Assembly: GCF_023277745.1 (NCBI RefSeq)
Contig: NZ_CP086322.1
Coordinates: forward strand, 1,488,001-1,552,000
Reading direction: 5' to 3'
Origin: Streptomyces halobius
Lineage (GTDB): Bacteria > Actinomycetota > Actinomycetes > Streptomycetales > Streptomycetaceae
DNA: 64,000 nt
Within the stretch, counting starts at the first letter, position 1. The number at the start of each line of letters is the position of its first letter. Shown piece by piece: positions 43,656 to 52,534 of this stretch. The notes beneath the pieces were generated by a model. That model saw nothing but the letters and a program-made list of their open reading frames with translations, did not search any database and was not told the DNA's origin. Position numbers and translations under genes: made by a program.

Positions 43656-45047
43656 TCAGCCGGAGCCCGTGGCCGTCCGGATCCGGTCGCGTGCCTCCTC
43701 CCAGGGGACGGGCGTGGCGATCACCGCACGCAGCGCACGGACCTGGCGGGGCGGCAGACCGATGGCCAGGACGCCGGTGGCGGTGCCGTCCCGGCCGTAG
43801 AGGGCGACGGCCCGGCGCGCGTCGCGGTCCAGGACGGTGGTCTCCGTCCGGTCGGCGCCCGCGGTCAGCCCGTACGCCTGCATCTTGATGTCGTACTGGT
43901 CGGACCAGAAGTACGGCACGGGCGCGAAGGGCCGGCGGTCCGGCGCGGGGATGTCGATGCCCTCGCCGGCGAGCTCGGCGAGCAGATTGCGGGCGGCGGC
44001 CATCCCCTGCTCGGTGGCGTTCATCCGGTGCTCGAACCGGAGCGGCCGGCCGTGGACCGGATGGTCCCAGCGGGCCACGTCGCCCGCGGCGTAGATGCCG
44101 GGGGCGGCGGCGCAGTACGCGTCGCAGCGCAGCCCGTCGACGGTGTCCAGGGACGGGTCGGTCAACCAGCGGACGGCGGGTTCGGAGCCGATGGCGAGCA
44201 GCACGAGGTCGGCGGGCAGCCGGGTCCCGTCGGCCAGCCGGACGCCGGTGACCCTGTCGCCCGCCGTCTCGAAGCCGTTCGCCGTCTTGAAACCGTTTCC
44301 CGTCTCGAAGCCGTTTCCCGTCTCGAAGCCGTTCACCGTCTCGAAACCGTCCACCACGCCGGTCCGCAACCGCACGCTACGGGCCCGGTGTTCCTCGGCG
44401 AGCAACCCGCCGATCTCGGCGCCGACGGTACCGGCCATCGGTACCGTGGCACGTCCCACAAGGGTCACCTCATGCCCCAACCCCCGTGCCACCGCAGCCG
44501 CTTCACATCCCAGTACGCCGTTGCCCACGATCACCAGGCGCCGCCCGCCGTCGGCCAGCCGGGCACGCAGGGCCAGCGCGTCGTCCAGGGTGCGCAGGGT
44601 GTGCACGCCGGCGAGGTGTTCGGCGCCGGGGAGGGTGCGGGCGGTGACGCCGGTCGCGATGATCACGCCGGCGCAGGCGAGACTCCCCCGCTCTCGACCT
44701 TGCTCAAGCGGGGGGATCCCCACGCCGTCGACGAGGGTGAGGGTGCGGGTGGCCGCGTCGAGGCCGGTCGCCCGGGTGCCGAGCCGCAGGTCGAGCCCGA
44801 GCGGATCGAGCTGGTCGGTGGTGCGCAGCAGCAGGCGGTCCGGCTCCCATGCGCCGAGCAGCAGCTGCTTGGACAACGGCGGCCGGTCGTACGGGAGATG
44901 GGGTTCGTCGCCGATGAGGACGAGCGGGCCGTCCCAGCCGGAACGGCGCAGCGTCTCGGCGGCGGCGAGCCCGGCCGCCGAGGCTCCGACGACGGCTATG
45001 GGCCGGGGGGCTTCGGCCGGGGGCGCCCCCATGCCGTGCTCGCTCAT
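43656..45047 (-). CDS. FAD-dependent ferredoxin reductase with two repeat-derived inserts
   Basis: A 463-residue reductase that passes electrons from NAD(P)H to ferredoxin. The FAD site is PIAVVGASAAGLAAAETLRR, the NAD site LVIVGNGVLGCEAAAVARGLGHEVTLV, and YAAGDVARW the C-terminal FAD contact. The family is usually about 400-420 long. Extra residues are a palindrome-coded insert at about 109-123 (VGIPPLEQGRERGS) and a tandem six-residue repeat at 234-263 (GFETVN-type, five copies). Both lie in likely surface loops, so the enzyme may still work. It overlaps the ferredoxin gene by ATGA. It serves the CYP105-type P450. Confidence 0.9.
   Translation of the reverse strand: MSEHGMGAPPAEAPRPIAVVGASAAGLAAAETLRRSGWDGPLVLIGDEPHLPYDRPPLSKQLLLGAWEPDRLLLRTTDQLDPLGLDLRLGTRATGLDAATRTLTLVDGVGIPPLEQGRERGSLACAGVIIATGVTARTLPGAEHLAGVHTLRTLDDALALRARLADGGRRLVIVGNGVLGCEAAAVARGLGHEVTLVGRATVPMAGTVGAEIGGLLAEEHRARSVRLRTGVVDGFETVNGFETGNGFETGNGFKTANGFETAGDRVTGVRLADGTRLPADLVLLAIGSEPAVRWLTDPSLDTVDGLRCDAYCAAAPGIYAAGDVARWDHPVHGRPLRFEHRMNATEQGMAAARNLLAELAGEGIDIPAPDRRPFAPVPYFWSDQYDIKMQAYGLTAGADRTETTVLDRDARRAVALYGRDGTATGVLAIGLPPRQVRALRAVIATPVPWEEARDRIRTATGSG
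44259..44348 (-). repeat. 18-bp in-frame tandem repeat inside reductase gene
   Basis: Five copies of an 18-bp unit encode Gly-Phe-Glu-Thr-x-Asn variants (GFETVN, GFETGN, GFETGN, GFKTAN, GFETAG). The unit length is a multiple of three, so copy number can vary without loss of frame. Confidence 0.85.
44683..44716. repeat. Palindromic repeat within reductase coding sequence
   Basis: TCCCCCGCT (44683-44691) and AGCGGGGGGA (44707-44716) form a stem around CTCGACCTTGCTCA. This resembles dispersed Streptomyces palindromic repeats normally found between genes, here read in frame. Confidence 0.65.
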
Positions 45048-45238
45048 GCCTGGATCTCGATGGCGGCGGCCGGGCAGATGGCGGCGGCCTCGCGGACCGC
45101 GTCGTGCTGTTCGGCGGGCGGGGCGTCGTCGAGGAGCACGACGATGCCGTCCTCGTCGCGCTGGTCGAAGACCTCGGGGGCGATCAGTACGCACTGGCCG
45201 GCGGCGCAGCACTTGTCGGTGTCAAGGGTGATCTTCAT
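45044..45238 (-). CDS. 3Fe-4S ferredoxin
   Basis: A 64-residue ferredoxin that carries electrons to the adjacent P450. The cluster cysteines lie in CCAAGQCVLIAPEVF and AAICPAAAIEI; the CxxxxxC...C spacing with the second Cys position taken by other residues fits 3Fe-4S types. ATG at 45238. Its stop overlaps the reductase start. Confidence 0.92.
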   Translation of the reverse strand: MKITLDTDKCCAAGQCVLIAPEVFDQRDEDGIVVLLDDAPPAEQHDAVREAAAICPAAAIEIQA

Positions 45239-45275
45239 GACGGAACTCCGTGGGTTGGTGGAGGGTGGCCTCAAC

Positions 45276-45383
45276 GGTGGCTCGGGTGTGCCATCCGGTG
45301 GCCTGGGTGCGTCACCTGGTGGCCGGGGTGCCACCAGGTGGCTTGGGACTGTCATCAGGTGGCCCAGGTGTGTCACCAGGTGA
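45276..45383. repeat. 21-bp tandem repeat between P450 and ferredoxin genes
   Basis: Five imperfect copies of a GGTGGCCTGGGTGYGTCACCA-like unit (21 bp, one of 19) cover the 134-base gap. The last overlaps the P450 stop codon region. It is non-coding apart from that. Confidence 0.75.
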
Positions 45384-46641
45384 CGGGCAGGGCGTGACAT
45401 CCGTAGATCGTCATATCGGTACGGAACGGAATCTCCTCGACCGGCACCGTCGGCCGCATCGTGGGGAAGCGCCGCAGCAACGTCGCGATGACGACCTGGA
45501 GTTCGACACGGGCCAGCGCCTGGCCGAGGCACTGGTGGACGCCGTAGCCGAAGGCGACATGGTGCTGGGCGTTGGGGCGGCGGACGTCGAGGCGGTCGGG
45601 TTCGGCGAACACGCGCTCGTCGCGGTTGGCGGACGCCACGGCCACCACGACGCCCTCACCCGCCCGGATGAGGTGCCCGTCGATCTCGACGTCGGCGGTG
45701 GCGACCCGGCGCGGTCCGTTGCGGATGATGCTGTGGTAGCGCAGCAGTTCCTCGACGGCGCCGCGGATCAGACCGGGCTCCTGGCGCAGCCGCTCTGCGG
45801 TCTCCGGGTCGCGCATCAGGGTCAGTGCGCTCAGGCCGATCATATTGGCGGTGGTCTCGTGACCGGCGATCAGCAGCAGGGCGGCGAAGGCGGTCACGTC
45901 GTCGTGGGTGATCTCGCCGGTCCGCTGCTGTTCGACGATCAGCCGCCCGAGGATGTCATCGCCGGGAGCGGCTTCCTTCGCGGTGACCAACCGGTCGAGG
46001 TAGTCCCGGAGTTCGACGCGGGCGGCCTCGCGTTCGTCGTCGGGGATGGTACGGGAGAGGAGCGTGCCGGTGAGCCGCTGGAAGACGTCGTGGTCGTCGT
46101 ACGGGACGCCGAGCAGCAGGCTGATGACCAGCGAAGGGACGGGCAGTGCCAGCGCCTCGACGAGGTCGACCCCGCCCTGCTCGTGCCCCTCGGCACGCTC
46201 CATCGCGTCGCAGAGTTCGTCGGTGAGGCGCTGGATCCCGGGACGCAGCGCCTCGACCCGCTTGACCATGAACTCCCGGGTGACCATCCGGCGCAGCCGG
46301 GTGTGCTCGGGCGGGTCCCGGCGGATGAAGCCGCGGTTCGCGTTCGGGGCACCGCCGGTCATACCGCTGAGCGGGTAACCGTGGACGGTGGTGTCGGAGC
46401 TGAAGCGCGGGTCGCCGAGGATCGCCCGGATGTCGCCGTAGCGGGTGGCCAGCCAGGCCCAACTGCCATCCGGAAGGGAGACCTTGGAGATCGGCTCGGT
46501 GGTGCGCAGGGCCGCGAATGCGGTGGGGGGTTCGAAGGGGCAGCCGTTCGGGGGCTGCACGGGAAGGGGCGCCGGGGCGGCGGAAACAGTCATCTCGCTC
46601 ATCTCGCTTCGTGCGCGCACGTCGGCAAGGGCGTGCGCCAT
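45373..46641 (-). CDS. Cytochrome P450, CYP105 type
   Basis: A monooxygenase of up to 422 residues. I-helix LLIAGHETTANMI, ExxR in EELLRYHS and heme loop FGYGVHQCLGQALARVEL are intact. The C-helix HTRLRRMVTREF follows the CYP105 pattern. With ferredoxin and reductase right after it, this is a complete three-component oxygenase. The start is uncertain: ATG 46641, 46602 or 46593 (MTVSAAPAP) are all possible. TetR lies upstream with a likely operator in between. The substrate is unknown; CYP105 enzymes often modify drugs or natural products. Confidence 0.92.
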   Translation of the reverse strand: MAHALADVRARSEMSEMTVSAAPAPLPVQPPNGCPFEPPTAFAALRTTEPISKVSLPDGSWAWLATRYGDIRAILGDPRFSSDTTVHGYPLSGMTGGAPNANRGFIRRDPPEHTRLRRMVTREFMVKRVEALRPGIQRLTDELCDAMERAEGHEQGGVDLVEALALPVPSLVISLLLGVPYDDHDVFQRLTGTLLSRTIPDDEREAARVELRDYLDRLVTAKEAAPGDDILGRLIVEQQRTGEITHDDVTAFAALLLIAGHETTANMIGLSALTLMRDPETAERLRQEPGLIRGAVEELLRYHSIIRNGPRRVATADVEIDGHLIRAGEGVVVAVASANRDERVFAEPDRLDVRRPNAQHHVAFGYGVHQCLGQALARVELQVVIATLLRRFPTMRPTVPVEEIPFRTDMTIYGCHALPVTW

Positions 46642-46665
46642 GAGTCGAACGTTCGCCTAACAGTC

Positions 46666-46689
46666 GTAAACTTACATGCGTAATGCATG
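46666..46689. promoter_or_regulatory. Candidate TetR operator
   Basis: GTAAACTTAC (near-palindrome, 46666-46675) abuts CATGC-N5-GCATG (46675-46689). It lies 25 bases before the longest P450 start and downstream of the tetR-type gene. Two imperfect TCAGGG..GCGCTCCAG repeats fill 46745-46865. Confidence 0.5.
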
Positions 46690-46853
46690 GGCATGTGCAG
46701 CGGGGGTGGCTGCTGGCAGTTCTTCGGGGAGCGCGGGCTCTTGTCAGGGCGTCAGACTCGCTCAGGGGTGCGGCTCGCAGGGCGTAGGCCCAGCGCTCCA
46801 GCCCAGGGGCTGAGGCGGCGTCAGGACTTGAGGCCTTCCTCAGGGTGTGCGGC

Positions 46854-47471
46854 TCAGCGCTCCAGCAACAGCCGCAGGATTTCGTCCACGAACCGGTCCA
46901 GCCGGCGGGCGTCCTTCGGGCTCGGCATGACCTGCCAGAGCATGACGCGCCCGTGCACCGACGACCACAGCACATACGGCGCCTCGGCGCGCGAACCGCG
47001 TACCGTCCAGCCGGCCTCTTCGCAGGCCGTCAGCGCGTCGTTCCAGCCGCGCACCAGCATTCCGGCCGGGTGTCCGGCCAACCGCTCGGGGCCGACCGGG
47101 GTCTGCCGGGTCTCGTGGAGCAGGCGGTACGTGGCGGGGTGCGCGACGGCGTAGCGGCAGTAGGCGCGCAGCTGGGCGCGCAGCCGTGCCACCGGGTCGT
47201 CGTCGGCCTGCTCGGCAGCGGCGGCCATCGCCTGCCCCAGCCGCTCGTAGCTGATCTCCAGGGTGGCCCACACCAGCTCGGTCTTGTCGGCGAAGTGGCG
47301 GTAGATGCTCGGGGCGGCGACGCCGGCGGCCCGCGCCACCGCGCGCAGCGACAGCGCGTCCTCGCTGCCGACCTCCTCCAGGAGGCGCTCGGTGGCCCGC
47401 AGGAGTTCCTCCCGCAGACGCTCGCCCTGCCCACGCGGATTGCGGGGCCGGGCGGCCGCCCTCTCGCTCAC
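46854..47471 (-). CDS. TetR-family transcriptional regulator
   Basis: A 205-residue repressor. The HTH (about residues 18-65) is LREELLRATERLLEEVGSEDALSLRAVARAAGVAAPSIYRHFADKTELV. The C-terminal ligand domain has helical HPATYRLLHETRQTP and WSSVHGRVMLWQVMP. Its position directly before the CYP105-ferredoxin-reductase set suggests it controls that set in response to a small hydrophobic ligand. Confidence 0.88.
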   Translation of the reverse strand: MSERAAARPRNPRGQGERLREELLRATERLLEEVGSEDALSLRAVARAAGVAAPSIYRHFADKTELVWATLEISYERLGQAMAAAAEQADDDPVARLRAQLRAYCRYAVAHPATYRLLHETRQTPVGPERLAGHPAGMLVRGWNDALTACEEAGWTVRGSRAEAPYVLWSSVHGRVMLWQVMPSPKDARRLDRFVDEILRLLLER

Positions 47472-47578
47472 TGCCTCCGGTCCTTCCCTGGCCTGGCCGA
47501 TGTACTGCCCACCAGGGTTTCACACCGGGACGCGGGGCGTACGCGAGCATCGGAGCGGTCGGTCTGCCGCCCGTCCTC

Positions 47579-48742
47579 TCACCTCCCCATCTTCAGGCCG
47601 TCGGCCGCGGCGCCCCGGCTGAGGACCGCCTTGCTGATCGCGTCGCGGATGTCCGCGTGGCCGCGTGTCCGGGCGAGATTGAGCATCCGCACCGGCGGTC
47701 CCTGCAGGGCGAGCTGCGGAATGTACTCGGCCTTGGTGACCTGCCAGCGCCCGCCGTGCCGGGCAGGCGGTTCGAAGTGGAAACGGGCGATGGTGCCCCA
47801 GTTGCCCGCCGGTTTCTTCATACGGCCGGAGATATGGGCGCCGAGCCCGTAGGCGACCCAGGTGCCGTTGACCTTCTCGTACGGCTGCGGGGTGTGCGCG
47901 TGGGTGCCGAGGAGCAGGTCGATGTCCGGGCGGCCTTCGGTCTGCGAGGCGGTGAGGGCCTCGGCGAGTCTGATCTGCTGCGCGTTGGGGGCGGTCCGGT
48001 ACTCGGTGCCCCAGTGCGCGCTGACGACCACCACATCGGCACCGGCCCGGCGGGCCGCCCGCGCATCGGCGATGATCTTCTTCTTGTCGAGCAGATTCAC
48101 CGTCCAGGGCGCGGACGCCGGGCGCTGGGCACCATTGGTGCCGTAGGTGTACGAGAGGTGGGCCACCTTCGCTCCGCTGCGGGCCAGTACCCGCGCCGAG
48201 CGGGCGGCCTCGGTGGCGCTGCGGGCCGAGCCGACATGCCGCAGCCCGACCGTCTCCAGCGCCCGCAGGGTGCGGTGCACACCCGGGAGGCCACGGTCCA
48301 GCACATGGTTGCTGGCGGTGGAGCAGGAGTCGTAACCGGTCGCCTTCAGAGCGGACGCGAGCTGCGGCGGGGCCTGGAAGACGGGATAGCCGGCGAAGGG
48401 GCCGGACAACTGTCCGAGCGGTGCGCCGAGATGACACACCGCCATGTCGGCGTCGTGGATGACCGGCTTCACCCCGGCCAGCATCGGCCGGAAGTCGTAG
48501 CCCATACCCTTCGCGTCCCGCCGCGCCGTGCCGAGGACGTCCGGGACGGACGGGATGATCTCTCCGGAGGCGACCAGGGTGAACGGCCGCTGGGGGGAGG
48601 GCTCGACCACGGGGGCGCCGCCGTGGCCGCGCGGCTTGGATTCCGAGTGCGGGGGCGGGGTGCTCTCCGCGCCGCCGCAGCTCACGGCCAGCGCGGCGAG
48701 CAGGACCACCGCCGCATACCGTTTGTGCTTGTACGCGCTCAT
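47579..48742 (-). CDS. CapA-family lipoprotein
   Basis: A 387-residue protein of the CapA (poly-gamma-glutamate) metallophosphatase-like family. The lipobox LAVSCGG gives a lipid-modified Cys at about 21. The domain motifs VASGEIIPSVPDVL, HLGAPLG, TASNHVLDRGLPG and LLLGTHAHTPQPYEKVNG are those of the family. It is probably attached to the outer face of the membrane. The role in streptomycetes is not clear. ATG 48742 is preferred; a GTG at 48751 is also possible. Confidence 0.88.
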   Translation of the reverse strand: MSAYKHKRYAAVVLLAALAVSCGGAESTPPPHSESKPRGHGGAPVVEPSPQRPFTLVASGEIIPSVPDVLGTARRDAKGMGYDFRPMLAGVKPVIHDADMAVCHLGAPLGQLSGPFAGYPVFQAPPQLASALKATGYDSCSTASNHVLDRGLPGVHRTLRALETVGLRHVGSARSATEAARSARVLARSGAKVAHLSYTYGTNGAQRPASAPWTVNLLDKKKIIADARAARRAGADVVVVSAHWGTEYRTAPNAQQIRLAEALTASQTEGRPDIDLLLGTHAHTPQPYEKVNGTWVAYGLGAHISGRMKKPAGNWGTIARFHFEPPARHGGRWQVTKAEYIPQLALQGPPVRMLNLARTRGHADIRDAISKAVLSRGAAADGLKMGR

Positions 48743-48975
48743 CCCCGACACATATCAACAGACTTATGCAGGAAAACGCCCGAGTAGGCGGGTGTGTCCG
48801 CGCTCTCCCCCGTACGGACCCACGGCTGTGGAAGTGCACGGCGTCGAGGAATCACCGTGCCGCGCAGCCTTCACCGTGCCACCGAGCCGTCACCGGCCGC
48901 CGAGCCACAGTGTCGCGGAATCGGAGCGGCCCGCACAGCGCCCCGAGCCCGGGCCTCCTCGTCTAGGCTGCCGGG

Positions 48976-49947
48976 ATGACGCCCACCCTGCCCGACGACG
49001 ACCGCTTCCCCGACGCGCTGCCCGTAGTCGAGACGATGCGCCGGACCCCCTCCGGGCGGGCCTGGCTCGACCGGCTTCCGGGGATCGTCCGGGAGATCGA
49101 GGAGCGGTGGGAACTGCGGCTCGGCGCCCCGTTCCACGGCGGCAGCTGCTCTTGGGTGGCGCCGGCTACGGGGCCGGGTGACGGATCGACGCTTTCGGCG
49201 CGCAGCGGGTGGGCGGTACTCAAGGTGACCTGGCCGCACCGCGAGGCCGACGGCGAGGCACCGGCGCTGCGGGCCTGGAACGGCAACGGGGCGGTACGGC
49301 TCCACCGGTGGGACCGTGAGCACAGCGCGCTGCTGATCGAACGCTGCGACCCGGGCACGACGCTCGACGACTCCCCCTTGCCGCCCGCCGAGCGGCTCAC
49401 CGTCGCCGCCGGACTGCTGCGTGACCTTTGGGCCGCGCCCACACCGCCCGACGAACAGCTGGAGCACGTCGGCACGGTCTGCGCCGAATGGGCCGACCTG
49501 CTCCAGGAGCGGATGATCCGGCTGCGGCCCGGTTACGACCCCGGTCTGGTCACGCGCGGCGCCGAGCTGCTGCGTACGCTGCCGACGACGGCCGCCCGCG
49601 AGGTCGTGGTGCACGGTGACTTCAACCCCGGCAATGTGCTGGCGTCGAAGCGCCGTCCGTGGCTGGCCATCGACCCCAAACCAATGGTCGGCGACCCGGC
49701 GTACGACCCATGGCCGTTGCTGGCGCAGATCGACGATCCCTTCGGGCACCCGGATCCGCGGCCGGTGCTCCGCGAGCGGTACGCGCTGGTCGCCGACGTG
49801 CTGGGCGAGGATCCGGCACGCCTGATGGCCTGGGCGGTGGCGCGCGGGGTGGAGTGCGCGCTGTGGTGCGCGGACCACGACGAAGTCGAGGACGGGGCGG
49901 AGCTGTTGGCGGAGGCCCGGGTGCTGGCGGAGCTGGCCGGGCTGTGA
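48976..49947 (+). CDS. Aminoglycoside/hydroxyurea-type antibiotic phosphotransferase
   Basis: A 323-residue kinase-fold protein. VVVHGDFNPGNVLAS is the catalytic loop and AIDPKPMVGDPAYDPW the metal-binding motif, the pattern of the APH(6)/hydroxyurea phosphotransferase family. It may inactivate an aminoglycoside or a similar small molecule, or act on a metabolite. The family call is firm; the substrate is not. It is a single gene. Confidence 0.85.
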   Translation: MTPTLPDDDRFPDALPVVETMRRTPSGRAWLDRLPGIVREIEERWELRLGAPFHGGSCSWVAPATGPGDGSTLSARSGWAVLKVTWPHREADGEAPALRAWNGNGAVRLHRWDREHSALLIERCDPGTTLDDSPLPPAERLTVAAGLLRDLWAAPTPPDEQLEHVGTVCAEWADLLQERMIRLRPGYDPGLVTRGAELLRTLPTTAAREVVVHGDFNPGNVLASKRRPWLAIDPKPMVGDPAYDPWPLLAQIDDPFGHPDPRPVLRERYALVADVLGEDPARLMAWAVARGVECALWCADHDEVEDGAELLAEARVLAELAGL

Positions 49948-50070
49948 GCCGGGGGTGAGCCGGGCGCCGAGAGCGGCCGGCCGGTCGCTTCGCCGTCACG
50001 GCGAGGGTCATACGGCGGCCTCGGCGCGCCGGGCCGCGGCTGTCGCCGACGCGTCGTAGTCGGCGGCGAC

Positions 50071-50114
50071 GCTGCGCACCCGGCACATCGCCCTCGATGT
50101 GCCGGGTGCGCAGC
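50071..50114. repeat. Perfect 20-bp hairpin
   Basis: GCTGCGCACCCGGCACATCG and its exact reverse complement are separated by CCCT. No U-tract follows. It lies in the 437-base gap before the second polyol locus. The strand to the left (50000-50070) contains only short unassigned frames. Its role is unknown. Confidence 0.9.
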
Positions 50115-50324
50115 GGCAGGATCTCCGCCGGGCGGGACGGGCGCGACGGCCCTTTCGGACGGCCGCCACGTTTCCAGCCACCCTCCGACGGGTCGATTGC
50201 CTCCGAGGCCATACGTCGAGGCCATCCCCGCCAAGGTCATACGTCCGACGTCCCTCCCGGATCCGGCCGGTGACGGAGGTGGAACAGCTCTCGCGCCATC
50301 CACAGAAATCACACAGATCTCGTG

Positions 50325-50368
50325 GAATTAACAATTCTCCTGCCTTGGCCTGAGAACTTCACATGTGA
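50325..50368. promoter_or_regulatory. AT-rich operator/promoter region of second polyol locus
   Basis: GAATTAACAATTC (50325-50337) and TCACATGTGA (50359-50368) are palindromes in a short AT-rich stretch just before the first gene. They are likely binding sites of a sugar-responsive repressor, perhaps of DeoR or GntR type. Confidence 0.5.
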
Positions 50369-50384
50369 TTTTGTTTTAAGTATC

Positions 50385-51200
50385 ATGAATGACGTGATCC
50401 CTGAAAACTCGACGTCCGCAGCGGACCACCGTCCGATGATCGGCGTCTCGCTGAAGCTCCACTTCGGGCTGGCGCGGACCCGGGACTGGCTCGCGGAGGT
50501 GGCGGCGCTCGACGATGCGCTGGCCGCGCTCCCCCGTCCCGTCGACCTCTTCGTGCTGCCGTCCTTCCCGGCGCTGGCGGACGCCCGCGAGCTGCTCTCC
50601 GGCACCGGAATCGCCTTCGGCGCACAGGATGTGCACTGGGCGGAGAGCGGCGCCTGGACCGGTGAGGTGTCCGCCGGGATGCTCGCCGAGGCGGGCGCAC
50701 GGTATGTGGAGGTCGGCCATGCCGAGCGCCGCCGGTACTTCGGGGAGACGGATGAGACCGTCACCGCCAAGACCCGGGCGGCCACCCACGCCGGCCTCGT
50801 TCCCGTGATCTGTGCGGGCGAGCGGCGTGCCGAGGATCTCGACGCGGCCGTCGACGAAACGCTGACCCAGGTACGGGCCGCGCTGTCCGGTGCCGTACCG
50901 GACAGCGAGGTCGTCATCGCGTACGAGCCGGTCTGGGCGATCGGCGCCCGCGCACCGGCGCCGGCCCGGCACGTCCGGGCGGTGGCCGGTGCCATCCGCG
51001 GCTGTCTGCGCGACCACGACGTACGCGGGCGGCTGATCTACGGCGGCACCGCGGGCCCCGGCACCTACGGCGCGCTGGCCGGCGCCGTCGACGGACTGTT
51101 CCTGGGCCGGCTGGCCCACGACACCGAGGGCCTGCGCAAGGTCCTCGGTGAAATCTCCGGGACCGCCGGCGAAGAGATCTCCGGGTCCGCCGGCGGCTGA
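50385..51200 (+). CDS. Triosephosphate-isomerase-like sugar phosphate isomerase
   Basis: A 271-residue TIM-barrel isomerase. SLKLHFG near the start replaces the usual GNWKMN, then VEVGHAERRRYFGETDETV (His) and VIAYEPVWAIGARAPA (catalytic Glu) and IYGGTAGPGTY. Housekeeping TPI is usually more conserved; this form resembles EryH/LerI-type isomerases of tetrulose phosphate. Together with the next gene it fits erythritol or threitol breakdown. ATG 50385 is taken; an ATG at 50439 (MIGVSLK) also fits the family. Confidence 0.85.
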   Translation: MNDVIPENSTSAADHRPMIGVSLKLHFGLARTRDWLAEVAALDDALAALPRPVDLFVLPSFPALADARELLSGTGIAFGAQDVHWAESGAWTGEVSAGMLAEAGARYVEVGHAERRRYFGETDETVTAKTRAATHAGLVPVICAGERRAEDLDAAVDETLTQVRAALSGAVPDSEVVIAYEPVWAIGARAPAPARHVRAVAGAIRGCLRDHDVRGRLIYGGTAGPGTYGALAGAVDGLFLGRLAHDTEGLRKVLGEISGTAGEEISGSAGG

Positions 51201-51334
51201 CGGCCGGCCCCGGCAACGCCCCGGACGTCAACGCCACCCCGACCGACGCCGACCGCCCCCAGCCCCAGGAACCCCAGGACCCCAGGCCCAGCGGCCCCGG
51301 CCCCACAAGCCCCACAGCCCCGAGGGAGACCACC

Positions 51335-51796
51335 GTGCAGCACACCCACCGCATCGCCATCGGTGCCGACGACGCCGGGATCGTCATGAAGGACGCGATG
51401 ATCGCCTACCTCACCGAGCACGGCCACCCGGTCACCGACATGAGCGCCACGGCCACCGAGGACTACCCGGACGTCGCCGAGCGGGTCGCACGGAGCGTGG
51501 CCCGCGGCGAACACGAGCGTGCCGTCCTCATCTGTGGCACCGGCATCGGCATGGCGATCGCCGCCAACAAGGTCCCCGGCATCCGTGCCGCCCAGATCCC
51601 CGACAGCTACAGCGCCGAACGCGCCCGCAAGTCCAACGACGCGCAGATCGCCTGCTTCGGCAATCGCACGATGGGAGTGGAGGCCGCGCTGGTCTGTCTG
51701 CAGCACTGGCTGATGTCCGACTTCGCGGGCGGCGGTTCCGCCCCCAAGGTCGAAAAGATCAAGCAGGTCGAGTCGCGCAATCTGCGCGCGGCCTGA
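51335..51796 (+). CDS. RpiB/LacAB-family sugar phosphate isomerase
   Basis: A 153-residue isomerase. IAIGADDAGIVMKDAMIAYL and LICGTGIGMAIAANKVPGIRAA with the catalytic Cys in ICGTG are characteristic of RpiB. Next to a TPI-like gene, it is probably the EryI/DerI-type tetrulose-4-phosphate isomerase rather than ribose-5-phosphate isomerase. It starts with GTG after GAGGGAG. Confidence 0.88.
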   Translation: MQHTHRIAIGADDAGIVMKDAMIAYLTEHGHPVTDMSATATEDYPDVAERVARSVARGEHERAVLICGTGIGMAIAANKVPGIRAAQIPDSYSAERARKSNDAQIACFGNRTMGVEAALVCLQHWLMSDFAGGGSAPKVEKIKQVESRNLRAA

Positions 51797-51826
51797 CTCC
51801 GTCGCCCGGAAGGAAGCCGATCCACG

Positions 51827-52529
51827 GTGAGCACGACAGTCCCCGCATCCGCCGGGTCCCCCGCACCGGCCTCCCCCGCCTTCGTCTGGAGCGAGACGGA
51901 CCGCCGGGCGGTCGACACCGCCCGGGTGCTGGCGATGGATGCCGTGCAGCGGGCCGGGCACGGTCACCCCGGTACCGCGATGGCCCTGGCCCCGGTCGGG
52001 TATCTGCTGCACCAGCATCCGATGCGCCATGCCCCGGGCGATCCCCACCGCCGCCGGCCGGCAATCCGCTGCCGGCCGCCGATCCGTACGGCCGCACCGT
52101 CCACTACGGCATCCGTGAACACGCCATGGGCGCCGTGATGAACGGCATCGTGCTGCACGGCAACACCCGGATCTACGGGGCACGTTCCTGGTCTTCTCCG
52201 ACTACATGCGACCCGTCGTCCAGATGGCCGCCCTGATGCGGCTGCCGGTGACCTACATCTGGACGCACGACTCCATCGGCGTCGGCGAGGACGGGCCCAC
52301 CCACCAGCCCGTCGAACAACTCGCCGCCCTCCGGGCGATCCCCGGTCTCAATGGCGACCGGGGACACTGCGTCTCCCCGGAGCACTACGGCGCCTCCGCC
52401 TCCGAACTCTTCGAGGAGTACGGCATCACCGCCGACGCGATAGCCGAGGCGGCCCGCGCGACACGGACCCCCTCCACCTCTCCCGCTCCCCCACCGTCTC
52501 CCTCCTCCCCCTCTCCCGAAAGGCGGTAA
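51827..52529 (+). pseudogene. Transketolase with large internal deletions
   Basis: Three pieces of one transketolase lie in three different frames: the N-terminal thiamine-diphosphate region (TARVLAMDAVQRAGHGHPGT), then [20 protein letters not shown], then [19 protein letters not shown], and a C-terminal scrap ([20 protein letters not shown]). About 330 residues between the first two and more than 100 near the end are missing. It cannot make an active enzyme. It would have recycled C4 and C5 sugar phosphates in this operon. Confidence 0.9.
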
Positions 52530-52534
52530 CAACC

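Noticed and set aside
45276..45383. CRISPR array
   Set aside because: Units are contiguous 21-mers without unique spacers; no cas genes are in the window.
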